The notes beneath the pieces are model-generated. The model ran no database searches, had not been told where the DNA came from, and was given only the letters and a program-made list of their open reading frames with translations. From positions 1 to 64,000 of the forward strand of contig JADZFO010000038.1 of assembly GCA_020849855.1 (NCBI GenBank): a stretch of DNA of 64,000 nt, given 5' to 3'. Positions 16,401 through 25,785 of the stretch are shown one piece after another. Position 1 is the first letter of the stretch. Each line of letters opens with the position of its first letter. Origin of the DNA: a bacterium (GTDB taxonomy: Bacteria > 4484-113 > JAFGCY01). The position numbers and the translations under genes are program-made.

Positions 16401-17699
16401 ATGCACAAGCAGGAAACAGCCGCCCTCAACCAGCACGCCCTGGCCGAGCGTATGCAGGCCCTGGGGCTGAAGCAGTGGTGGCTGGCTGATCAGATCGCCG
16501 TCGACAAGCGCACGGTCAACCGCTGGCTTACCGGCAGGGTGCGGCGCATCAGCCGCGACAACCTGGAACGCCTGGCGGCGCAGCTGAAGTGCAGCGAGGA
16601 CGAGCTGGTGCTGGCGGACGAAACCGACACCCGCGCGACCCAGAAGGAGCAGCAGCAGGCCAGCCAGATGCTGCTTGACCCGGCGGCCCAGCTGATGTTC
16701 GCCATGCGCGAGGAGTACAGCCTCTACGAAAGCCTGATCAAGGCCGTGATGCATCCAAACATGAGCATTGCCGAGTTATGCCGGATCTATGCCAAGCTGA
16801 CCAAGCTGGCCGCCAGCCAGGAGCAGCGGGAGCAGGCCGCGCGCTATGCCAAGCTGGCGCTGCAGTACGCCATCCGCTGCGGCGATGTGGAGCAGGAGTT
16901 CAGCTCGCGGGCCAACCTGATCGCGATCGACGGCGAGAACGGCAAGCTGGTGCAGGCCCGCAAGGCACTGGAGGAGCTGGTGCTCTTTGCCGAGAGCATC
17001 GGCAACCTGCGGGCCCGGGCGATCTCGCAGATCAACCTGATGCACGCCCAGCGCCTGCTGGGGGACATGCCGGCGGCGATCCGCTCGGCCCGGCAGTGCC
17101 TGGCCACCTTCATGTCCTTCCAGGGCAAGGTGGACTTCAGCGACCGCGGGGCCCTGATCCACGCGGCTTCCTTCGCCGCCAACATTGCCCGGGATATCCG
17201 CAGGTTCCCCCTGGCCCGGCGCCTGCGGCTCTACTACCAGGCTATCGACAATGAGGAACACACGCCGCGCACGATCATCGGCTCGGCGCTTTTTGTGGCC
17301 GATGTGCTGAGCCTCGAGGGGCGGGAAGCTGAAGCGCTGGCCCTGCTGGATGAGCACCTTGAGGGCTTCATCGCCCTGGGCCGCGTGCAGGACGGCGAGC
17401 TGATCCACCCGGCCTGCGTCATGCGCCGCGCCGGACGGCTGAAACAGGCGCAGGAGTATCTTGAGGGTGCGCAGACCCGCGGCAAGATGAACATCTACGA
17501 ACCGGCCTTCATTGCCGAGGAGTTCGGGCGCATCGCCGCCGCCGCCGGCGACTGGCGCCGCGCGCGTAAAATGCGCCGCGAGGCCAACCAGCTCTTTGCC
17601 TCCTTTGGCATGCTGAAGCGCTGCGTGGACGACCCGACCCTGGACACCGGCCAGCTCTTCAAGGCGCCAAGTCGCGAGAAGCTGGAGTTTGAAGGCTAG
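16401..17699 (+). CDS. XRE-HTH regulator with TPR-like C-terminal domain
   Basis: A 432-residue protein. The N-terminal HTH (about 10-65) reads LAERMQALGLKQWWLADQIA, then the recognition segment VDKRTVNRWL and LERLAAQLKCSEDELVL. The rest is alpha-helical repeats (pairs of helices rich in Ala, Leu and Arg, such as QREQAARYAKLALQYAIRCG), likely TPR or SARP/Rgg-like signal-binding. The start at 16401 follows TATACT plus eight bases, so the leader is at most a few bases. Two TPR proteins of similar length lie at 19.6-22.1 kb; a functional link is possible but unproven. Confidence 0.8.
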   Translation: MHKQETAALNQHALAERMQALGLKQWWLADQIAVDKRTVNRWLTGRVRRISRDNLERLAAQLKCSEDELVLADETDTRATQKEQQQASQMLLDPAAQLMFAMREEYSLYESLIKAVMHPNMSIAELCRIYAKLTKLAASQEQREQAARYAKLALQYAIRCGDVEQEFSSRANLIAIDGENGKLVQARKALEELVLFAESIGNLRARAISQINLMHAQRLLGDMPAAIRSARQCLATFMSFQGKVDFSDRGALIHAASFAANIARDIRRFPLARRLRLYYQAIDNEEHTPRTIIGSALFVADVLSLEGREAEALALLDEHLEGFIALGRVQDGELIHPACVMRRAGRLKQAQEYLEGAQTRGKMNIYEPAFIAEEFGRIAAAAGDWRRARKMRREANQLFASFGMLKRCVDDPTLDTGQLFKAPSREKLEFEG

Positions 17700-18073
17700 T
17701 TCCCGGTATGGGTGGGGACACGCCACACCTGAAGCAGACTACAGCCAATGCCCCCGTGTCAGGAAATCCAGATCCAACAGGAGGCACGGAGGCGCTGAGA
17801 ATCTGGAGGACAGCTTGCTCGTCTGCCGACTGTTAAGCCAGGGGATGCATGCTCTAGCGACAAGGGAGTCAAGCAACACTCTCAAGCTCAGTGTCTCAGT
17901 GCCTCCTGTTTGTTTTTCATTTCCAGCATGTCTCCGTGGCGTGGACAGTCTCGCCCTGTAAGAAGGCGGGTCAAGACCCGCCACTACAAGAAAGCGCGGC
18001 AGGACGCTCTCCGCATGAAGGCGGGTCAAGACCCGCCCCTACGGGAACGTGACGGGCGGCGACCGCCCCGCCC
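17700..18073. repeat. Gene-free stretch with inverted repeat and three palindromes
   Basis: A 12-base inverted repeat (AACAGGAGGCAC at 17776-17787; reverse complement at 17899-17910) bounds a 135-base segment. Next come GGCGGGTCAAGACCCGCC at 17965-17982, almost the same at 18020-18037, and GGGCGG/CCGCCC at 18054-18068. The palindromes are followed by CACTAC, CCCTAC and CCCTAC; the last CTAC supplies the TACAAT -10 box of the next gene. I see no gene here. Confidence 0.75.
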
Positions 18074-18085
18074 TACAATGAAAAA

Positions 18086-18823
18086 GTGCAGCAGCTGCGC
18101 ATAGGCTTCAACGAGATCCACTACCGCATCGAGCGCAGCTCGCGGCGGCGCACGGTCTGCATCACCGTCCATCCGCAGAACGGCGTGGTGGTCAAGGCTC
18201 CGCCCTGGGCCGCCGAGGATGAGATCGAACTCTTCGTGCGCCAGAAGGCGAGCTGGATCAGCAAGCACCTGACTGTCTTCTCCGCGCTGCCCCAGGCCGC
18301 CCCGTCCGAAGAGCGACTAAGCGACGGCGCTGTCCTGCCGCTGCTGGGCCGCAGCCTGAACCTGCGTCTGAGCGTGCAGCCCCGCAGCAGCAGCCGGCAG
18401 CGCAGCCGCCTGCGGCTGCATGAGGATGAGCTGCATGTTGAGCTGCGGCTGAGCCCGGGCGAGGATCAGGCCGGAGCCCTGCGGGGAGTGCTGACGCGCT
18501 GGTACCGCCAGCAGGCGCGGCACCTGCTGTATCCGCGGCTGGCTTTCTTCGCCGCGCAGCTTGGCCTGCCGGAGCCGGAGCTGCTGATCCGCGAACAGCG
18601 CTCACGCTGGGGCTCATGCAACCGCCGTGGTGAGATCCGCATCAACTGGCGCATCCTGCTGGGCCCGGCGGAAGTGGCCGACTATCTGATTGCGCACGAG
18701 GTCTGCCACCTGAAACAGATGAACCACAGCCCGCGCTTCTGGCGCCTGGTGGCGAGGCTGGTGCCGGACTACAAGGCCCTGCGCCAGAAGCTGAAGCTGG
18801 AAGGGCATTTGTACTCTCTTTGA
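18086..18823 (+). CDS. YgjP-type (DUF45) zinc metallopeptidase
   Basis: A 245-residue protein of the DUF45/YgjP family, related to SprT/WLM-type metal-dependent proteases. The zinc motif HEVCH lies at about 214-218 in LIAHEVCHLKQMNHSPRFW; upstream RSRWGSCNRRGEIRINWR is the other family signature. The family's substrate is unknown; it is a cytosolic protein. The GTG start at 18086 comes six bases after TACAAT (18074-18079) with no ribosome site, so the mRNA is probably leaderless. It appears to be a single-gene unit. Confidence 0.88.
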   Translation: MQQLRIGFNEIHYRIERSSRRRTVCITVHPQNGVVVKAPPWAAEDEIELFVRQKASWISKHLTVFSALPQAAPSEERLSDGAVLPLLGRSLNLRLSVQPRSSSRQRSRLRLHEDELHVELRLSPGEDQAGALRGVLTRWYRQQARHLLYPRLAFFAAQLGLPEPELLIREQRSRWGSCNRRGEIRINWRILLGPAEVADYLIAHEVCHLKQMNHSPRFWRLVARLVPDYKALRQKLKLEGHLYSL

Positions 18824-19005
18824 GGGAGTGTCGACGGTCGAAAGTCGAAGTCGGCCTGAACTGGCCTTGGATGCACAGATTGCGACAACGAAGACGCCAG
18901 CGGGCCTGAACAAAGCTGCACTGATGTCTCTGCCAGGCCGTTGAAGCTGCCAGGCCGTTGAAGAAGAACCTTCACCCTGCTACCTGCGACTTGCGACTGC
19001 CTGTC
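18824..19005. repeat. Decayed repeat spacer
   Basis: Contains a short run of GTCGAAA-type heptamers (about 18833-18860, same family as 8675) and a 17-base direct repeat, CTGCCAGGCCGTTGAAG, near 18930-18964. No gene is seen. Confidence 0.55.
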
Positions 19006-19497
19006 TCAGGCGTCCTGGTGGCAGACGATGGACAGGTACTTGTCATAGTCCGGCGACATCGGCGTCTTCAGCACGGACTCAATCCAGGCCTCGCGTTCAA
19101 AGGACTGCAGGAAGAGGTCCCAGACGCAGACGCTGTTATGGTCGGGGGCCGCGCGGCCGAGGGCCTTGGGCCGGTCGGAGGGCGAGCTGTAGACCACGTG
19201 GTGCAGCTCGTTGTCGTTCATCCAGCGGTCGAGGAAGACCTGGTTGATGCCGTTGCCCTGGTGGATGCCCATGAAGCCGACACCGTGGAATTTCTGCATC
19301 ACGGCCTCTTCGCGCATGTGCTGCAGCATGCGGGTCTTGGCGGCCTCAAGCAGCACCGGCGACAGCGGAGCGCCGCTCATGGTGATGGAATAGACCTTGA
19401 GCTTGAAGGCCGGAGCGCGCAGTACATCAAGGAAGCGGATAGACCGCGGCGCATAGCGGGCGATGATGCGGCTGTTGAACTCTGTTGCCGTCTGCAA
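19006..19497 (-). CDS. Hypothetical protein (163 residues)
   Basis: I do not recognise it. The sequence looks like a folded cytosolic protein with balanced charge, and includes HGVGFMGIHQGNGINQVF and WMNDNELHHVVYSSP. The frame extends far upstream but that part is Arg/Pro-rich out-of-frame noise. A TTG at 19497 with GGAGGGAG eight bases upstream is the best start. It follows the two TPR genes on the same strand, 118 bases after the first one's stop codon, so it could be the last gene of that unit. Confidence 0.6.
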   Translation of the reverse strand: MQTATEFNSRIIARYAPRSIRFLDVLRAPAFKLKVYSITMSGAPLSPVLLEAAKTRMLQHMREEAVMQKFHGVGFMGIHQGNGINQVFLDRWMNDNELHHVVYSSPSDRPKALGRAAPDHNSVCVWDLFLQSFEREAWIESVLKTPMSPDYDKYLSIVCHQDA

Positions 19498-19615
19498 TAT
19501 CTCCCTCCTGCAGCTGCCCCACCGGGCTGTCTGGATTCTAACCGCACGCAGGCAGGAAGAGGCCTGTCTAAACCCAGAGTTAACCCGGAAGGTGCCGCGG
19601 AAACTGTTGCAGGCT

Positions 19616-20863
19616 TCAGCCAGCTTTGGTGCAGTCCAGTTCCGGCGCCGGCAGGGGCCTGGCGGGCCAGGCCTCCAGCGCGCGAACCATCTCCTCCGCC
19701 GCGGCCCGCAGCGCCGGGCTGCGCTCCCATTCGCTGCTTTGTTCGGTCTGCAGATGAAGCAGCGCGCGCAGCAGCCAGCCCACCTCGACCTCGTTCTCCA
19801 CGCTGGCGGCGAGCTCCTGCCGCGCGGACCAGCGGGCCAGGGCTTCCTCTGCCGCGCCGTTGGCCAGCAGCGCCAGTGAGTAGTAGTAGTCCAGCAGGAT
19901 CGCCTCGTCATTGCGCAGGTCGCGCAGGGCGCCCTCGGCCAGGCGCATGTAGTTCAGGCTCTCCTGCGGCTGGCCGCTGTGCAGCGCGATGAGGGCCAGC
20001 AGCATCAGCACGGCGGACTCAAAGGTGGCGATCCCGGCGCCGGACTGGCGCTGCCAGGCCTGCAGGGCCTGGCGCCGGGCTTCCGTCCAGTTGGCGGTAT
20101 GCGCGGCATAGATCGCCATGTTGAAGCGCGACATCGACACCTGCGCGGTGTCACCGTCGCGCTGGGCCGACTCAATCTGCTCCTGGGTCAGCACGCGGGC
20201 GCGCTCCAGCTCGCCGCGGCACCAGGCCTGGAAGGCGAAGCTGCCCAGCTCGCGGCGCAGCAGGATCTGGTTGTCGAGGCCCTGATACACGGCGAAGGCC
20301 GCGCGCATGTGCCCTTCCGCTTCTTCATGGCGCCCCAGGGCGTTAAGCGACCAGGCCAGTGTGGCCGAAGCCTTGGAAAAGATGCGGCGCGCGGCATCCG
20401 GGCCCAGCAGCTCAAAAACCGCCTCGCAATTCTCGATCGCCTCAGCATACTCATGCCGCGCGCGCAGGGCGGTGGCCATGATGTGATGCGCCTCCGCGGC
20501 TTCTTCCAGCCAGCCGGCCGCACGCGCCATCTCCAGGCAGCGCGCCGCTTCAAAGAGCATCTGGTCGAAGGTCTCAGAGCCCCGCTGGGCGTAGATGCGT
20601 CCCAGCTCGCAGCGCAGGGCATCGCGCTCGCATCCCAGGCTGTCAAACAGCGCTGTGGCTGTAGTGAAGTGGGCCGCAGCGTCCTGGAAGCGGTTCCTGG
20701 CATCGGCCGCCAGGCCGGCCAATTCATGCACACGGGCGGATTGATGGACTTCCAGCTCAGACTGCCTGTCCAGCAGCCAGCCGCAGCGCTCGGACAGGGC
20801 GTGGTAATCCTCAATCTGGCTGAGCGCCATCAGGGACTGCAGCTCGGCGGCAATCTGCGACAT
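19616..20863 (-). CDS. TPR-repeat protein, paralog A
   Basis: A 415-residue all-helical protein made of tetratricopeptide-like helix pairs, with no signal peptide or catalytic domain. It is clearly homologous to the neighbouring protein encoded at 20944-22149: both contain GLDN.xLLRRELG.FA.QAW and LT..Q.ESAQ.DG at matching positions, so the pair arose by tandem duplication. TPR proteins act as protein-binding scaffolds; the target is unknown. A TATACT -10 box lies ten bases before the ATG, so the leader is only a few bases. The gene has its own promoter rather than depending on paralog B. Confidence 0.8.
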   Translation of the reverse strand: MSQIAAELQSLMALSQIEDYHALSERCGWLLDRQSELEVHQSARVHELAGLAADARNRFQDAAAHFTTATALFDSLGCERDALRCELGRIYAQRGSETFDQMLFEAARCLEMARAAGWLEEAAEAHHIMATALRARHEYAEAIENCEAVFELLGPDAARRIFSKASATLAWSLNALGRHEEAEGHMRAAFAVYQGLDNQILLRRELGSFAFQAWCRGELERARVLTQEQIESAQRDGDTAQVSMSRFNMAIYAAHTANWTEARRQALQAWQRQSGAGIATFESAVLMLLALIALHSGQPQESLNYMRLAEGALRDLRNDEAILLDYYYSLALLANGAAEEALARWSARQELAASVENEVEVGWLLRALLHLQTEQSSEWERSPALRAAAEEMVRALEAWPARPLPAPELDCTKAG

Positions 20864-20943
20864 GAAGTTAAGCAGTATAACGGCTCACATTTTGCCGAGT
20901 AAAGTTGCTTTAAAGAAGATTGAAGTATGGCCCTTGCCCAGCC

Positions 20944-22149
20944 TCAGCCAGCCTGCGCCATTGCCTGCCAGGCATGCAGATTGCTGCGCATTTCTGCGGC
21001 AAGCAGCGCGGCGGGGCCGCCCTGCGCCGCCTCCGGCCAGAGCTGCTCAAGGGCCCGCAGCAGCCAGCGCGTTTCGATGCGGTTCTCCCCGCACATAGCC
21101 AGCTCTCCCCGCTCCTGCCAGCTGGCTGCGGCTTCATCCATCCGGCCGGCCGCGGCCTGCGCCAGGGCCAGGTAGTAGCCGCAGAGCCGGGCTTCATCAC
21201 TGCTTGGGTCACGCAGCTGGCGCACGGCGATGTCGATGTAGTTGAGCGCCTCTTCGGCCCGGCCAAGGTGCAGGCAGCACAGGCACAGCAGACGCAGCAC
21301 CGCGCTTTCCAGGGCCAGGCCCTGCGGGGCGAGGCGCTGCTGCCAGGCAATCAGCGCAAGCTTGTGGGCTGTTTCCCAGTCCTCTTCCTCGGCGGCGAAA
21401 AGCCCGAGGTTGTAGCGCGACATGGCGGCTTCCAGGCCCGAGCCGTCGATCTGCGCCGACTCCAGCTGCTGCTCGGTCAGCTCGCGGGCGCGGGCAATGT
21501 CCCTTTGCAGCCAGGCCTGATAGGCAAAGACCCCCAGCTCACGGCGCAGCAGGCCGGAGTTGTCGAGGCCCTGCAGCAGATGGAAGGCCTCATGCGCCTG
21601 CTGCGCGCCTTCCTCGCCGCGCCCGAGGGACGAAAGGGCCCAGGCCCGCAGCGATGCCGCGCGGTAATAGTGGTAGCGATCCCGGCCCTTGTCCAGCAGG
21701 GACAGGGCCCTGGAGCTGAGCTCCAGCATCTGCTCAAACTGGTCGCGGTGCCGGCAGACATTGGCCAGCAGCAGCAGGGCCTCGGCTTCCTCGGTATGCC
21801 AGCCATTCTCGGCGGCCTTCTGTGCGCAGCGCTGGGCTTCCTGCAGCAGGGTCTCAAGGCTGTTGCCGGCGCGGCGGGCCAGGGTGATGCCGATGCGGCT
21901 GCGCAGGGCTTCGCGCTCCAGGCCCAGTTCAAGGTAAGCCTGCTCGGCGGCGAGCTGCGTGCTCAGCGCTTCTTCCAGGTTCAGTTCGTGCTCGTGGATG
22001 CAGCCCAGCATGTAGAGCAGCCGCGCACTGCCGGCGCTGCCCTCGGGCTCGCTCTGCAGGGCCTCGGCGATGCGGCCCTTCAGGTCACGGTAGCTGCGGC
22101 GCTCGAAAAGCTCTTCAATCAACTGCATCTGAGTTGAAGCCTGTTCCAC
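20944..22149 (-). CDS. TPR-repeat protein, paralog B
   Basis: A 401-residue helical-repeat protein, tandem paralog of the downstream gene (see 19616-20863). The N-terminal 60 residues are Glu- and Leu-rich, followed by about nine TPR-like helix pairs. There is no membrane segment or enzyme motif. The start is GTG at 22149, placed exactly six bases after TATACT (22161-22156) with no ribosome site: a probable leaderless mRNA. It is divergent from the multihaem lipoprotein gene at 22239, with only 89 bases between them. Confidence 0.8.
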   Translation of the reverse strand: MEQASTQMQLIEELFERRSYRDLKGRIAEALQSEPEGSAGSARLLYMLGCIHEHELNLEEALSTQLAAEQAYLELGLEREALRSRIGITLARRAGNSLETLLQEAQRCAQKAAENGWHTEEAEALLLLANVCRHRDQFEQMLELSSRALSLLDKGRDRYHYYRAASLRAWALSSLGRGEEGAQQAHEAFHLLQGLDNSGLLRRELGVFAYQAWLQRDIARARELTEQQLESAQIDGSGLEAAMSRYNLGLFAAEEEDWETAHKLALIAWQQRLAPQGLALESAVLRLLCLCCLHLGRAEEALNYIDIAVRQLRDPSSDEARLCGYYLALAQAAAGRMDEAAASWQERGELAMCGENRIETRWLLRALEQLWPEAAQGGPAALLAAEMRSNLHAWQAMAQAG

Positions 22150-22238
22150 ACTGGCAGTATAGCCATTCAGCGCGCCGCTGCAAGAGCCGCCGGCGAGACT
22201 TGTGCAGAAGGCTCGCGCCGCTGCTAGGATGAAGTGGC

Positions 22239-24107
22239 ATGCACAGGCACCCCATACTGGCGGCGAAGCGGCTGTGCGCGGCCCCCGGCCCGCGCCGCAG
22301 TCTGCGCGGAACCGCGGCGCAGAGCACTGCGCTGCTGGCGCTGCTGGTGCTGCTGCTTAGCGGCTGTCCGGGCAAGGATACGGGCGCGGGCGGCACTGAC
22401 ACGCAGCAGCAGAGCAGCACACGGGCAGCCGTGCCCGCGGCGACGATCGCCTACATCGGCAACTTCCGTGGCTTCCAGCGGCCCTGCGGCTGCGACCAGC
22501 GCCAGGACGGCGGCCTGCTGCGCCTGGCCACCGTGCTGCGCGTTCTGCGCGGCGAGATCAGCGCCGAGGAAGCCATGCTGGACCCCAGTGAGCTGCCCCA
22601 CGGCCTGTCGCAAAAGATCGAACCCACTGGCAGCATTCCCGGCCAGCCGGCTGTGGACAGCGCGGCGGACTCAGCGGCGGATGCGGAGGCAGGCAAGGCA
22701 ACTGAGCCTGCGGATAAGCAGGCTGAAACAGAGGCAGAAGCCGCGGGCATGGCCGGAGGCGCCGCGGCCACGGATACCGCCATGGTGCCCGGCCCGGCGG
22801 TGCCGCTGCAGCCGCCGGCCGATGCGGCCCTTGACCCCCTGTGGCTGCTGGACTGCGGTAACTTCACCGACCAGTCCAACCGCTTGCCGGGCTTCCGCTC
22901 CGCCACGCACCTCAAGGCCCTGGCCCAGCTGGGCGCGCGGGCCGCGGTGCTGGGCAGTGCTGAGGCCGCGCTGGACAGCGAGCAGGCGCGCCTGGCCTTC
23001 GCCGACAGCCCGCTGCCGCTGTTGAGCTGCAACCTGAAGAGCAGCCTGGCGGAGATAAAGCCTAAGGCCAGCCTGGAGCTGGCCCCGGGCTGGTATGTCA
23101 TCGGACTCACCGCGCCGGATGGCGCCGGCGGCGGCTTTGCCTCCGGCGGTCTGGCCCTGCGCCGCAAGCTGGGCGGGCATCAGGACAGCGGCGAAGCCCA
23201 GAGCTGGGCCAGCGTCGAGGATCCGGTCAGCAGTCTGAAAGCCGAGCTGGCCCGTCTGCCCAAGGATGCCCTGGTGCTGGTGGCCTGCGCCCAGATGCCC
23301 GAGGGCCTGCTGGCCCAGATCAGCGTGCTGGGCCCGGCCCTCATCATCGGGGCCCAGCGCGAGGCGGACTTTGAGCCGCGCACGGAAAACCTGCCCCTGC
23401 CGGCCCTGCTGGAAGCCCCGGTGCGCCGCGGCCTGCTGGCTTCATTTGTCTCGCTGAAGCGGCCGCAGCCCGGTGAATGGGAACAGGCCCGCGCCACCTT
23501 CTGGAGCTACCGCCTGGCCACCGGCGTGCGCGACGACCAGAAGATGGACGAACTGCTTAAGGCCCAGGATGCCGAATCGCTGCAGGTGGCCTTCAGCAGC
23601 GACGAATGGGAGAACAACAAGTGGGGCCAGGATGAGAGCTTCCTGCCCCCGGATATGCGCAAGCGCGGCTCCATCGTCCCCGGCTATACCGGCTCCGCCG
23701 CCTGCAAGGACTGCCACCCGGCCGAGTATGCCAAGTGGGAGAGCAGCGGGCACAGCCACGCCTTCTCCACCCTGGTCCGCCACGACGCAGCCAGCACCAT
23801 GGACTGCCTGGAGTGCCATGTGGTGGGCCTGCTGGAGCCCGGCGGTTTCCTGCCCGCTTCGGCCCAGCCGGCGCTGGCGGCCGTGGGCTGCGAAAGCTGC
23901 CACGGCCCGGGCGGCGAGCATATCGGGCTGGCCCAGCGCATCGACCCCTCAGAGCTGAGCCCCGTCGCGATTGAGAGCGGCAAGCTGCCCCGGATGGACA
24001 AAAAGGCCATCGCCCGCGGCGATCTGGCGAACTGCGTCTATTGCCATGACGACTTCAACAGCCCGGACTTCAGGCTGGAAGAGTATTGGCCGCAGGTTCA
24101 ACACTGA
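22239..24107 (+). CDS. Lipoprotein: metallophosphatase-like domain fused to tetrahaem cytochrome
   Basis: A 622-residue exported lipoprotein with lipobox LLSGC (Cys43). The N-terminal half has an opening like 5'-nucleotidase/UshA-related proteins and the motif RPCGCDQRQDGGLLRLAT, which recurs in multihaem proteins of this architecture. A low-complexity Ala/Glu-rich insert spans about 120-190. The C-terminal 150 residues carry four haem motifs, CKDCH, CLECH, CESCH and CVYCH, in a cytochrome c554-like order. I see no complete phosphatase metal site, so the first domain may be a sensor or binding module. A TAGGAT box lies eight bases before the ATG. The MocR operator begins 14 bases after its stop. 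Confidence 0.75.
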   Translation: MHRHPILAAKRLCAAPGPRRSLRGTAAQSTALLALLVLLLSGCPGKDTGAGGTDTQQQSSTRAAVPAATIAYIGNFRGFQRPCGCDQRQDGGLLRLATVLRVLRGEISAEEAMLDPSELPHGLSQKIEPTGSIPGQPAVDSAADSAADAEAGKATEPADKQAETEAEAAGMAGGAAATDTAMVPGPAVPLQPPADAALDPLWLLDCGNFTDQSNRLPGFRSATHLKALAQLGARAAVLGSAEAALDSEQARLAFADSPLPLLSCNLKSSLAEIKPKASLELAPGWYVIGLTAPDGAGGGFASGGLALRRKLGGHQDSGEAQSWASVEDPVSSLKAELARLPKDALVLVACAQMPEGLLAQISVLGPALIIGAQREADFEPRTENLPLPALLEAPVRRGLLASFVSLKRPQPGEWEQARATFWSYRLATGVRDDQKMDELLKAQDAESLQVAFSSDEWENNKWGQDESFLPPDMRKRGSIVPGYTGSAACKDCHPAEYAKWESSGHSHAFSTLVRHDAASTMDCLECHVVGLLEPGGFLPASAQPALAAVGCESCHGPGGEHIGLAQRIDPSELSPVAIESGKLPRMDKKAIARGDLANCVYCHDDFNSPDFRLEEYWPQVQH

Positions 24108-24120
24108 CGCGACCCTGTCT

Positions 24121-24181
24121 CAACTGGTATCCCACCTTTTCCAACTGGTACCCTTAACTTCACAGGGTACCGGTACACCAG
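24121..24181. promoter_or_regulatory. Probable MocR operator: direct repeats of CAACTGGTAYCC
   Basis: CAACTGGTATCC at 24121 and CAACTGGTACCC at 24142 are direct repeats exactly 21 bases (two helical turns) apart. A partly inverted GGTACCGGTACACCAG follows (24166-24181). The TAGAAT -10 box (24199-24204) of the MocR gene lies just downstream. MocR/GabR-type regulators are known to bind direct repeats of ATACCA/TGGTAT-like sequence, so self-regulation is expected. Confidence 0.7.
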
Positions 24182-24215
24182 CCGGTCTCCCTGCTGGGTA
24201 GAATCGAGGTGCGGG

Positions 24216-25775
24216 ATGTTCCTGTCAATCGACAAAACTTCGGCTCAGCCGGTATACCAGCAGATCCGTGACGCGATCGTGTCGCACATCCGTGCAGGCA
24301 CACTCAAGCCCGGGGATAAGCTGCCCGGCACGCGCGACCTGGCGAACCAGCTTGGCGTTTCGCGCAAGACCGTGCTGATTGCCTATCTGGAGCTGGCCGC
24401 CGACAACTGGGTGGAGAGCCGGCCGGGCTCCAGCACCTACGTGCTGGACCGCAGCGGCATGAACAGCGTCTACATGCGGCGCAGCCAGCGCATCGAGCTG
24501 GTCACGCCGCCGGGCCACACGCCGGCCAGCGAGCCTGACCCCGGCGCCCCGCAGATGGACTGGGAGCCGCTGCGCCTCGACGGCAGCTACTTCTATATGC
24601 CGCCCTACCGCGCGCGCTGGCAGGGCCCCGAAGAGTGGATCTCCTTCAGCCGCGCCATCCCTGACGTGCGGCTTTTCCCCTTTGAGCGCATCAAGAAGGT
24701 CTCGGGCCAGATGCTCTGGGACCCCAAGGCCTACTTCTTTGACTACGGCCATCCGCAGGGCTATGAGCCCCTGGTGGACTACCTGCGCACACGCCTGGCC
24801 AAGGAAGGCATCGACACCGCCGAGGAACGCAACGGCGTGGTTATCGCCTCCGGCTTCCAGGTCGGCCTGAACCTGCTGCTGACCATGCTGCTGCAGCCGG
24901 GGGACAGCGTGGTGGTGGAGGACCCCACCTTCAACGCCATCCTCAACCTGCTGGTGGCGCGCAACATCGCGCACCGCGGCGTGCCGATGGAGCACGACGG
25001 GATGGACGTGGATTATCTGGAGCGCCTGCTGATCCGCGAGAAGCCCAAGCTGATCATCACCATCCCGACCCTGCACAACCCGACCGGCACCACCATGAGC
25101 CGGGAAAAGCGCGAGCGCCTGGTGCAGCTGGCCCAGCGCTTCAACGTGCCGATCATCGAGGACTACTGGTGCATGATGATGGGCTATGAAGGCCGCCGCG
25201 AACCCTCGCTCAAGACCCTTGATTCCGGCGGGCATGTGATCCAGATCGGCAGCTTCTCCAAGAGCTTCCTGCCCGGCACCCGCGTCTCCTGGCTGGTGCT
25301 GCCGACGGGCATCGCCGAGAGCTTTGTCATCGCCAAGCGCGCCATGGACCGCAGTGATTCCTACTTCCTGCAGACCCTGGTGCATGAATTCATCATCAAG
25401 GGTTTCATGGACCTGCATTGCCGCAAGGTCGACCGTATCTATCGCGCCCGGCTTGAATTATGCGACGAGCTCATGCGTCAGCACTTTCCAGGAGAGGTGA
25501 GCTGGAAGCGCCCGGCGGGCGGCTTCAGCTTCTGGCTCTCGCTGCCGCGCAGCCTCAGTGGTGAGGAACTGCTGGAGCGTTCCGTGGCCCAGGGCGTCGA
25601 TTTCGCCCCCGGCAGCTACTTCCAGGTAGGCCGCCGGGACAGCAACTTTGTCCGTGTTTCATTCAGCACCCTGACCCAGCCACAGCTGCGCCAGGGCCTG
25701 CGCCGCCTGGGGGCGGTCCTGCAGGATGCTGTCACCGCTGAGGGGGCCCGGCAGGCTGGCCGGGTTGTTGTATGA
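24216..25775 (+). CDS. MocR-type regulator (GntR HTH + aminotransferase-like domain)
   Basis: A 519-residue fusion. Residues 5-75 form a GntR winged helix (VYQQIRDAIVSHIRAGTLKPG, then LPGTRDLANQLGVSRKTV); residues 130-510 form a fold-type I PLP domain with the family motifs PTLHNPTG, EDYWC and the PLP lysine in IGSFSKSFLPGTR. Such regulators sense PLP or an amino compound and control vitamin B6, GABA or amino-acid genes. No such target is adjacent: neighbours are a multihaem lipoprotein upstream and a lipoprotein downstream. The ATG at 24216 has GAGGT upstream. The upstream direct repeats suggest autoregulation. Confidence 0.9.
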   Translation: MFLSIDKTSAQPVYQQIRDAIVSHIRAGTLKPGDKLPGTRDLANQLGVSRKTVLIAYLELAADNWVESRPGSSTYVLDRSGMNSVYMRRSQRIELVTPPGHTPASEPDPGAPQMDWEPLRLDGSYFYMPPYRARWQGPEEWISFSRAIPDVRLFPFERIKKVSGQMLWDPKAYFFDYGHPQGYEPLVDYLRTRLAKEGIDTAEERNGVVIASGFQVGLNLLLTMLLQPGDSVVVEDPTFNAILNLLVARNIAHRGVPMEHDGMDVDYLERLLIREKPKLIITIPTLHNPTGTTMSREKRERLVQLAQRFNVPIIEDYWCMMMGYEGRREPSLKTLDSGGHVIQIGSFSKSFLPGTRVSWLVLPTGIAESFVIAKRAMDRSDSYFLQTLVHEFIIKGFMDLHCRKVDRIYRARLELCDELMRQHFPGEVSWKRPAGGFSFWLSLPRSLSGEELLERSVAQGVDFAPGSYFQVGRRDSNFVRVSFSTLTQPQLRQGLRRLGAVLQDAVTAEGARQAGRVVV

Positions 25776-25785
25776 GGTGGAAGCT

